Source: an uncultured Oscillospiraceae bacterium | GTDB taxonomy: Bacteria > Bacillota_A > Clostridia > Oscillospirales > Oscillospiraceae | DNA length: 6,001 bases | Direction of reading: 5' to 3' | NCBI GenBank assembly: GCA_900757695.1 | Contig: CAAEOU010000120.1 | Span: forward strand, 1-6,001 | Part shown: piece by piece, positions 1 to 4,761 of the stretch | Position numbering within the stretch: position 1 is the stretch's first letter | Layout: each line of letters begins with the position of its first letter | The notes under the pieces: model-generated | Seen by the model: only the letters and a program-made list of their open reading frames with translations | Database searches by the model: none | What the model was told of the DNA's origin: nothing | Position numbers and translations under genes: made by a program

Positions 1-573
1 GTCAGCTTTCAGCTTGCCGTTCATCAAGCCGGTCTTCCGCATGGTCTCCACCGCATCCACTGCATAGCTGCCAATGGAGGATGCATCCGCAAAATTTTCC
101 ACCATGCCCTCATCGCTGCCGATCAGTTCATAGTTGTAGATTGAGCAGAAGCGCACTAGAAACGTTGCCATCTGCTGCCGCGTCACCGGTGTGTCCGGCG
201 AAAATTTTCCTCCGCCAGTCCCCTGCGCAATGCCATATCGCACCGCCCAGTTGACATAAGGCGCATAGTAGGAGCCTGCGGAGACATCTGAAAAGAGATT
301 GTCCAAATAGACGTCCTGAAACTCCGCCGGATCTACACCGGCCATGCGTCCCAGTACAGTTACGAACATCCCTCTCGTCATGGTGCGATTTGGTGCAAAC
401 TCTGTCTCCGAAACGCCGTTAAAGATTCCCTCATCTACAGCCCAGACAATAGACGATTCCGCCCAATGTCCGCTGATATCGGTGATGCTGCCGGAGTCCG
501 CCGCTGCGGCCTCAGGTACCATCGCCAACACCAGTGCAGCCGAAAGAATCAGTCCGGCTATTCTCTTCCGCAT
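1..573 (-). CDS. Secreted SLH-domain surface protein, N-terminal part (3' end beyond the window)
   Basis: The minus strand is open from an ATG at 573 to the window edge (191 codons, no stop), so only the N-terminus is seen. Residues 1-25 form a signal peptide: basic MRKR, a hydrophobic core, and an AAAA|D signal peptidase I site near residue 25. Three S-layer homology repeats follow: about 31-78 (DISGHWAE, then TMTRGMF), about 94-142 (FSDVSAGSYYAPYVNWAV, then PVTRQQMATF), and a third from about 161 (FADASSIGSYAVDAV) that is cut by the edge. In Gram-positive bacteria such triplets bind pyruvylated secondary cell-wall polymers and hold exported proteins on the surface. What the C-terminal part does cannot be seen; it may be an enzyme, an adhesin or nothing further. 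The start is fixed by GGAGGT (complement of 580-585) six bases upstream. It lies downstream of the lipoprotein gene on the same strand but has its own promoter. Confidence 0.9.
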   Translation of the reverse strand, partial: MRKRIAGLILSAALVLAMVPEAAAADSGSITDISGHWAESSIVWAVDEGIFNGVSETEFAPNRTMTRGMFVTVLGRMAGVDPAEFQDVYLDNLFSDVSAGSYYAPYVNWAVRYGIAQGTGGGKFSPDTPVTRQQMATFLVRFCSIYNYELIGSDEGMVENFADASSIGSYAVDAVETMRKTGLMNGKLKAD

Positions 574-616
574 TCTGCCACCTCCACCAGTTGGTCTAAT
601 TTGATGTCACCCGGTC

Positions 617-645
617 ATTATACCATAGTGGCAGAGTTTTGACCA
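617..645 (-). promoter_or_regulatory. Probable sigma-A-type promoter of the SLH protein gene
   Basis: On the minus strand a perfect TATAAT (complement of 617-622) lies 17 bp from a partial -35, TGGTCA (complement of 640-645; 4 of 6 matches to TTGACA). Transcription would begin near 610, giving a leader of about 37 nt that includes the strong ribosome binding site. The -10 is convincing and the -35 is weak. Confidence 0.6.
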
Positions 646-707
646 GAGACCTTTTGTTAAGATTTTGAGAACTTCTTCTTTATTTTTTCTAAACCAGCGG
701 ATATCAA

Positions 708-739
708 ATGGGCGCTGCCGCAAACGCAGCAGCGCCCAT
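708..739 (-). terminator. Hairpin after the solute-binding lipoprotein gene, probable weak terminator
   Basis: An 11-bp inverted repeat (708-718 with 729-739, GC-rich core GGGCGC/GCGCCC, 10-nt loop) begins 18 nt past the lipoprotein stop codon. Read on the minus strand, the bases after the stem are TTTGATAT, a poor U-tract. Termination may therefore be incomplete or factor-assisted, or the hairpin may mainly protect the mRNA 3' end. The downstream SLH gene has its own promoter, which fits a transcription boundary here. Confidence 0.5.
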
Positions 740-757
740 TCATTCGTATTTCAGCAT

Positions 758-2539
758 TTAGCCTTTGGATGCCTCATAGTTATCATAGGCTTCCTGATAG
801 ATATCGATGCAGTCCTGAATCCCCATGGATTCCAGATCCTGCTGGAATGCATCCCACTGGGTCTCAATGTCCAGCTCGCCGGTAATAAACTTGCCCACAC
901 GCTCTTCCGCCATGGTGTTGATATCATTGAACTTGGAGCTGTAAGCCTCGTTCTGCTCTGTGTTCAGCGTCAGCGCCGCAGGCAGCGTATACAGGTCATC
1001 CACGCAGGAGGCCCAAGTGTCAAAGGCCTCAATGACGTTGTCGCCATAGGTGAAGAAGGACTTATCAAAATCCTGAAGGGACGGCACCCCGGAGAGGGTA
1101 TAGCCGGTCATCATGAACTGGAAGTTTCCGCCGTTTACTACAAAATCGGTAAACTGCGGGTTGCCGTTTTCATCGTACTCAAAGCCCTCGCCCTCAATGC
1201 CGTAGTTGCAGAGCAGCTGACCCTCCTCGGTCCAGAAGTAATCCAGCCACTGGCACGCCAGCGGAATATCCTCGCAATTGGTGGAAATACTCATGGCCCC
1301 GCTGCCGCCGGCGTTGCCGCCGGTCATCTGGGTGAAGTGGGTGGTCTTCTCAGGATTATACTCCGGAGAATAGGGATCCGTGATGCCTGCCACAGAGAAC
1401 TCCGGCTCGGTGACCTGTGCCTGTGTCTCATACTGGGTAATAAAGTTGCCCTGAGAGAACCAGATACCGGAATTGCCGGACAGGATCAGGCCGTCGGTGT
1501 TGTTCTGGGAGCCATCGGAGGATGCGGTGATAAAGTCACGGGACAGCAGCCCTTCGTCGTACCACTTGTGCATCATGGAAAGGTACGCCCGGTAGCTGTC
1601 ATCCTGATAGCCGTTTTTGATCACGCCGTCCACCTGATACATATTTACCGTACTGGAGCTGCCCATAGATGCCTCTGCGGCACCGGCCGTGCCGTAGCCC
1701 GCAATCAGGTTGGTCATCTGGGTCACGCCGGAGAGCAGCAGCGTATTGGAGCAGCCGTAGTTCTCCTTAAAGGCCAAAAGGACGTTTTCCCAGTCGTCAT
1801 AGGTTTCCGGGACACTGAGATTCAGCGAATCCAGCCAGTCCTTCCGGATCTGTGCACCGCTGGTGGGCTTAAAGTCGTCAGAGATCGATGTGATCTCCGC
1901 CAGCTGGCCCTCAGCGTTGTATGCTTTTTCTTTATAAGCCGCATACTTGGGATCATTGAGTATGGTCATATAGTTGCCCATATATTCCTCGGCATACTCC
2001 GCCAGATCCACAATGATCTCTTCCTCAATGGCGCCGGCAGTGGAGCCGTAGTAGCTGCCCACGCCGCCCATGATATCCTTCATATCGTTGGCTGCGCAGA
2101 GCAGAGAGAACTGCTCCGCCGCATTCATCATGGATACTTCCGTAAACTCAATGTGAATGCCGGTTGCCTGCTCTGCCGCATTGAACACGGAGCAGTCCTG
2201 ATAGGAATCAATCCCTACCATGCTCAGGAAGCCGGGGAATTCACACCACATGGTCAGTGTCTTCTCTCCGGGCTCGCAGAGGGGATAGCTGGCCCACTGT
2301 CCCTGATACACATAGCCCTCATCCTGCTCCGCTTCAGAAGCAGATGCCTCCTCCGCAGAGGTCTGGGTCTCCTGTGCAGGTGCCTCCGGCTGCTCCTCGG
2401 TCACAGGAGCAGCTGCGCTGGTCTCTGAGTTTTCCGGCTGTGTTCCGCTTCCGGCCGAGGCTGCAGTTCCGCCGCAGCCCGCCAGCAAGCCCATCAGCAT
2501 TGCCGCAGACAACAGCGATGCAAGGATTTTCTTTTTCAT
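758..2539 (-). CDS. Extracellular solute-binding lipoprotein of an ABC importer (family 1, LplA-like)
   Basis: This 593-residue protein is a periplasmic-binding-type lipoprotein. Residues 1-21 are a type II signal peptide (MKKKILASLL...) ending in the lipobox LAGC, with Cys22 the predicted lipidated residue that anchors it to the outer face of the membrane. Residues 23 to about 74 are a low-complexity Ala/Ser/Glu/Pro/Gln linker. The binding domain starts near residue 90 (GEKTLTMWCEF) and contains the signature IRKDWLDSLNLSVPETYDDW at 231-250, typical of the large LplA/LipO-like family 1 binding proteins. Relatives carry oligosaccharides or other glycans to ABC permeases, so a sugar-type ligand is the default guess, but nothing here fixes the substrate. 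The length is at the upper end for the family, partly because of the linker. The start is supported by AGGAGG (complement of 2548-2553) eight bases upstream and by the signal peptide. No permease, ATPase, regulator or glycosidase gene is adjacent in the window. Confidence 0.92.
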   Translation of the reverse strand: MKKKILASLLSAAMLMGLLAGCGGTAASAGSGTQPENSETSAAAPVTEEQPEAPAQETQTSAEEASASEAEQDEGYVYQGQWASYPLCEPGEKTLTMWCEFPGFLSMVGIDSYQDCSVFNAAEQATGIHIEFTEVSMMNAAEQFSLLCAANDMKDIMGGVGSYYGSTAGAIEEEIIVDLAEYAEEYMGNYMTILNDPKYAAYKEKAYNAEGQLAEITSISDDFKPTSGAQIRKDWLDSLNLSVPETYDDWENVLLAFKENYGCSNTLLLSGVTQMTNLIAGYGTAGAAEASMGSSSTVNMYQVDGVIKNGYQDDSYRAYLSMMHKWYDEGLLSRDFITASSDGSQNNTDGLILSGNSGIWFSQGNFITQYETQAQVTEPEFSVAGITDPYSPEYNPEKTTHFTQMTGGNAGGSGAMSISTNCEDIPLACQWLDYFWTEEGQLLCNYGIEGEGFEYDENGNPQFTDFVVNGGNFQFMMTGYTLSGVPSLQDFDKSFFTYGDNVIEAFDTWASCVDDLYTLPAALTLNTEQNEAYSSKFNDINTMAEERVGKFITGELDIETQWDAFQQDLESMGIQDCIDIYQEAYDNYEASKG

Positions 2540-2577
2540 TTGGTTTGCCTCCTATTTCATTCTGGTCTTCCATTTAT

Positions 2578-2607
2578 ATTATATGGAAAAACGCAAACCT
2601 CCGTCAA
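2578..2607 (-). promoter_or_regulatory. Sigma-A-type promoter of the solute-binding lipoprotein gene
   Basis: On the minus strand TTGACG (complement of 2602-2607) is followed after 18 bp by a perfect TATAAT (complement of 2578-2583). This places the transcription start near 2571 and gives a short leader of about 32 nt containing the AGGAGG site. No clear operator was recognised around it. Confidence 0.75.
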
Positions 2608-2609
2608 TG

Positions 2610-2894
2610 CACGAACCTGCTGATTCTCTTCTTGGTTTTTGTGGATTGTAACCTGCATTTATTTACGTTCGCCCCCCATTTGTGCCCAGTTTATTTCAAT
2701 AGTATTAACTGTGTGACTTTTCATCATATGCCTGTCAATCTTCCTGCCTGTCTATATTTCTTTTTTCTTCCTTACCTTTGCTGTTTCTGCCCGTCTTTTC
2801 TTGCGTGCATCTACTATTTCCTACAGAATTTAGAGGTTTTTATCCCCACAACAAAAAATTTATGCGATTTTACACGTTTTTTCCCGAAAAGGTA
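2610..2894. other. Gene-free intergenic stretch, pyrimidine-rich on the plus strand
   Basis: No credible gene was found on either strand between the lipoprotein promoter and the divergent plus-strand promoter. The stretch is AT-rich and strongly strand-asymmetric in the middle: 43 of the 50 bases at 2751-2800 are C or T on the plus strand. Short repeated words (CCTGTC, CCTGCCTGTC) occur at 2730-2755. It could hold regulatory sites for the two flanking divergent promoters, but no recognised operator, riboswitch or DnaA box was found. Confidence 0.5.
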
Positions 2895-2923
2895 TTGACA
2901 CATCATGATCTGTATGTTAAGAT
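2895..2923 (+). promoter_or_regulatory. Plus-strand promoter with no coding gene downstream
   Basis: A perfect -35 TTGACA (2895-2900) is separated by 17 bp from TAAGAT (2918-2923; 4 of 6 matches to TATAAT). Transcription would start near 2930, at the base of the three-way-junction structure. The next plus-strand gene begins only at 4762 and has its own promoter, so the product would be a short noncoding transcript. Chance occurrence in AT-rich DNA is possible. Confidence 0.55.
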
Positions 2924-2928
2924 GGCAG

Positions 2929-3170
2929 CGTGGTCAGGATGTATGTAACAAGTGATACATCTCAAACAAAGCATGGTGTGCCAGCGCCATGGACCACGTT
3001 TTCATATCTCCTTCTTTTCTTTTTGAATGGTGCGGAAGCCAGAAGCCCGCCATTCGGCACAGCTATCCGGCCCTTGCCAGGGGGCCGGTGCTGCGCGACA
3101 CAACAAAACAAACATGTCACTCCTAATGATGAATCTGAGGGGGCCGCAGGGAATTGCGGCCCCCTCACTT
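2929..3170 (+). ncRNA. Candidate structured noncoding RNA, about 240 nt, unrecognised family
   Basis: I do not recognise this RNA; it is proposed from structure and context. A promoter lies immediately upstream. The 5' part can fold as a three-way junction: P1 2929-2935/2992-2998 (7 bp), P2 2938-2944/2955-2961 (7 bp), and P3 2972-2978/2985-2991 (7 bp with one G-U). P3 abuts P1 with no unpaired base. A U/C-rich single strand follows (2999-3024), then a bulged hairpin (3025-3055), a hairpin of CCGGCCC/GGGCCGG with a lower CAGC/GCTG helix (3060-3093), an A/C-rich unpaired tract (3099-3114), and a perfect 13-bp hairpin (3136-3167) that could end it. The G-U pair in P3 would be an A-C mismatch on the other strand, which mildly favours plus-strand RNA. 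Open frames crossing the region lack ribosome binding sites. It does not resemble 6S, SRP, RNase P, tmRNA or the common riboswitches known to me. A shorter form ending in the U-rich tract near 3024 is also possible. Confidence 0.4.
3136..3167. terminator. Perfect 13-bp hairpin between convergent transcripts, probable bidirectional terminator
   Basis: The arms 3136-3148 and 3155-3167 are perfectly complementary and very GC-rich (GGGGGCCGC core) with a 6-nt loop. It lies 21 nt beyond the stop of the DUF3810 gene and at the far end of the candidate plus-strand RNA. The tail is CTTGTTT on the plus strand and GATTCATC on the minus strand, so neither side has a classical U-tract, although the plus side is nearer to one. 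Its position between converging transcripts is the main argument for termination. Confidence 0.6.
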
Positions 3171-3188
3171 GTTTGGGGCGTATGTGTT

Positions 3189-4283
3189 TTATGCCGTGCG
3201 CCGGGGCGCAAGCTCCGCCCAATAGTAGGCCATCAGCGGGCCGGCTACTGCGCCGTAATTATTGACCCCCGTGGGCTGATTAAATTGCTTCAGATAGCCG
3301 TCATTGGCCTTCTGCGCCACTTTTTTCACAGGCTTATCAAATTGTGCATAATAGGCATTGGCCCCAGTAACATCTGCCCGGAGCCGTTCGTTCATCCCCG
3401 CCCACAAAAGGCTTTGCGTCTCCCGATCCACCTTTGCTATGGCATTATAGCAGTAGATAAATGCCGAATAAAAGCCGGAATACCGATACGCTGCGCTGTC
3501 TGAATGGATGCAGGCGAGGAATGCCGTGAAATTGGCATCCGCTTCCTGCGTCACCGTAGTTCGGTGGGCGCACTCGTGGCTGATGGTAAAGGGCAGCGAC
3601 ACATCCGGCGTATTGACGTCAATACCCATCTCTCCGGTGTAGGCTGTAAAGATCCCGGTCAGTCCGCACAAATCCATCAGTCTGGAAAACACCAGTCCTT
3701 TGGGCCGCACCGGCAGGATGTCAAAGCGCCCTCCGTAGGTATCGGTCAGGTATTCATAGCCGCTGTCCACCTGCGCCACCAATTCTGCAAACGCACCGAA
3801 ATCCGTCACTCCGTCTGCATCTCTGGGGCTGGCAGACGCAAATTCATTGGCCATTTCCAGATAATAAAATGCCGCCTCCGCTGCCTCATCCTCCGTAAAC
3901 TCCGTCCGGGTATAGTCCGTTGTGCCGGTAAAGGTGGGCGCAAACTGATCCGCCCCCCACAGCGCCACAAAGAGGAACAGGATCACAGAAGCCGTCAGCG
4001 CCGCCGTTCGGAGCAGTCCCCGGATGCTCGCCCTTTTGCTCAGCACTTTAATGATCCATCCCAGTGCCAGCCAGATCAGCCCGAGGCCGCCCCACTCCAG
4101 CAGGGAGAACGGGATCCGATCAGTCAGGTGTCCCCAGCACCTCAGTGCCCGCCAGCTTACGTTTTGATACCACGGAAACATCGCCCCGGGGCAGTATTTT
4201 GCCAGCCCGTAGATCAGCGCCGTCAAGCCCAGCAGGCTCCCCGCTGCTGCAAGCCGCACGCTCCGCATCTTTTTCTTTTTCAC
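3189..4283 (-). CDS. DUF3810 family membrane protein with HExxH metallopeptidase signature
   Basis: The protein has 364 residues. A basic N-terminus (MKKKKMRSVR) precedes three predicted membrane helices at about 11-30, 61-81 and 92-112; with the N-terminus inside, the large C-terminal domain would lie outside the membrane. That domain carries ISHECAH (HExxH at 236-240) followed seven residues later by Glu247 in QEADANF, the arrangement expected for a zinc metallopeptidase with two His and one Glu ligand. This combination and the overall layout match DUF3810, a family of unproven function. A proteolytic role is inferred, and the substrate is unknown. The start is a GTG at 4283, chosen because a G-rich Shine-Dalgarno-like run (complement of 4291-4297) lies seven bases upstream and an extended -10 promoter sits just beyond; an internal ATG at 4268 has only A-rich sequence before it. 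The gene is monocistronic here and divergent from the synthetase gene. Confidence 0.85.
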   Translation of the reverse strand: MKKKKMRSVRLAAAGSLLGLTALIYGLAKYCPGAMFPWYQNVSWRALRCWGHLTDRIPFSLLEWGGLGLIWLALGWIIKVLSKRASIRGLLRTAALTASVILFLFVALWGADQFAPTFTGTTDYTRTEFTEDEAAEAAFYYLEMANEFASASPRDADGVTDFGAFAELVAQVDSGYEYLTDTYGGRFDILPVRPKGLVFSRLMDLCGLTGIFTAYTGEMGIDVNTPDVSLPFTISHECAHRTTVTQEADANFTAFLACIHSDSAAYRYSGFYSAFIYCYNAIAKVDRETQSLLWAGMNERLRADVTGANAYYAQFDKPVKKVAQKANDGYLKQFNQPTGVNNYGAVAGPLMAYYWAELAPRRTA

Positions 4284-4315
4284 ACTGCGTCCCCCCCGGT
4301 CTATATCTTTCCCAC

Positions 4316-4324
4316 ATTATAGCA
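4316..4324 (-). promoter_or_regulatory. Extended -10 promoter of the DUF3810 gene
   Basis: On the minus strand the sequence reads TGCTATAAT (complement of 4316-4324), a perfect -10 with the TGn extension. No acceptable -35 is found 16-18 bp upstream, which is usual for extended -10 promoters. The start would be near 4309, giving a leader of only about 26 nt. Confidence 0.6.
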
Positions 4325-4454
4325 TACTTTTGGCCGGTATGGGATATCCGAATGACCATTGTGGATTTCCCTCTAAAAAGTGCACAAATCTGCCCAACAA
4401 AAGGGCGGAAGAATGATAATACCGCTTAAATTTTCAAAACGTCCCGCTGTCTCC
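4322..4454. other. Divergent intergenic region between the DUF3810 and glyS promoters
   Basis: This is the spacer between the two divergent promoters. Apart from a small GCCC/GGGC hairpin near 4392-4407, nothing recognisable was found: no further gene, operator or repeat. Confidence 0.5.
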
Positions 4455-4484
4455 TTGACAATCCCCCTGCAAAAATGGTATAGT
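4455..4484 (+). promoter_or_regulatory. Sigma-A-type promoter of the glyS T-box transcript
   Basis: A perfect TTGACA (4455-4460) and TATAGT (4479-4484; 5 of 6 matches) are separated by 18 bp. Transcription would begin near 4491, just upstream of the T-box stem I, leaving an untranslated leader of about 270 nt. Confidence 0.85.
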
Positions 4485-4490
4485 GGCGCT

Positions 4491-4740
4491 GTGATATGAA
4501 ACATGCAATGATAGGGAATAGTATCTGCCCCTGAACGTCCTTTAGAGAGAAGATGGCCGGTGAAAATCTTCGGGCGCAGGCAGAAAAGGCCCCCTTGAGC
4601 TGCGGCCCCAACGAGAGATCCAGTAGGCGCCGCCGGAAGCCTCCGTTACAGGCGCTGAGTGCGGATGAAAGATTCCGAATTTAGGTGGTACCACGGACAT
4701 TGTTCGCCCTAAGCATTTGCTTGGGGCGATTTTATTTTGG
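4491..4740 (+). promoter_or_regulatory. Glycine T-box leader controlling glycyl-tRNA synthetase
   Basis: T-box RNAs sense the charging state of one tRNA and let transcription continue when it is uncharged. Stem I is recognisable: GAATAGTA (4516-4523) forms the 5' side of the specifier loop, TCTGCC (4524-4529) pairs with GGCAGA (4579-4584), AGAGAGA occurs in the distal arm, and the apical loop GGTGAAA (4559-4565) is closed by GAAGAT/ATCTTC. The specifier codon is read as GGC at 4588-4590, directly after the 3' strand of that helix, giving glycine in agreement with the downstream gene. The T-box sequence is AGGTGGTACCACGG (4683-4696). The antiterminator pairs TTAGG (4681-4685) with CCTAA (4708-4712) and CGGAC (4694-4698) with GTTCG (4702-4706), leaving the tRNA-binding UGGU bulged. 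It competes with the terminator at 4705-4738. The UGGU calls for an A73 discriminator base on the tRNA. Confidence 0.93.
4705..4738 (+). terminator. Intrinsic terminator of the glycine T-box leader
   Basis: CGCCCTAAGC (4705-4714) pairs with GCTTGGGGCG (4719-4728), ten base pairs including one G-U, with an ATTT loop, followed by ATTTTATTTT (4729-4738). Its 5' arm overlaps the antiterminator partner CCTAA, so the two folds exclude each other, as expected for transcriptional T-box attenuation. Confidence 0.92.
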
Positions 4741-4761
4741 TCACATGAAAGGAGCTTTCCC

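Noticed and set aside
665..2428. Long plus-strand open frame (587 codons) antisense to the lipoprotein gene
   Set aside because: It lies almost wholly opposite a gene with a lipobox, strong ribosome binding site and clear family signature. It has no ribosome binding site of its own and its composition is that of a mirrored coding strand.
2659..2727. Possible 22-residue minus-strand peptide starting at 2727 in the spacer
   Set aside because: The only purine-rich site upstream is about 12 nt away, there is no promoter in place, and an open frame this short is expected by chance.
2842..2853. TTATCCCCACAA resembles a DnaA box
   Set aside because: It carries two extra C bases relative to TTATCCACA, stands alone, and no origin-associated genes are nearby.
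2850..2886. A-run and T-run around 2850-2886 as a hairpin or terminator
   Set aside because: Only six A-T pairs with a large loop; not stable and not placed after any gene.
2930..3265. Plus-strand open frame through the candidate RNA
   Set aside because: No ribosome binding site precedes any start in it, it reads through all the hairpins including the terminal one and into the 3' end of the DUF3810 gene, and the predicted peptide has no recognisable features.
3504..4322. Plus-strand open frame opposite the DUF3810 gene
   Set aside because: The minus-strand frame has membrane helices, a conserved HExxH motif, promoter and start context; the plus-strand frame has none of these.
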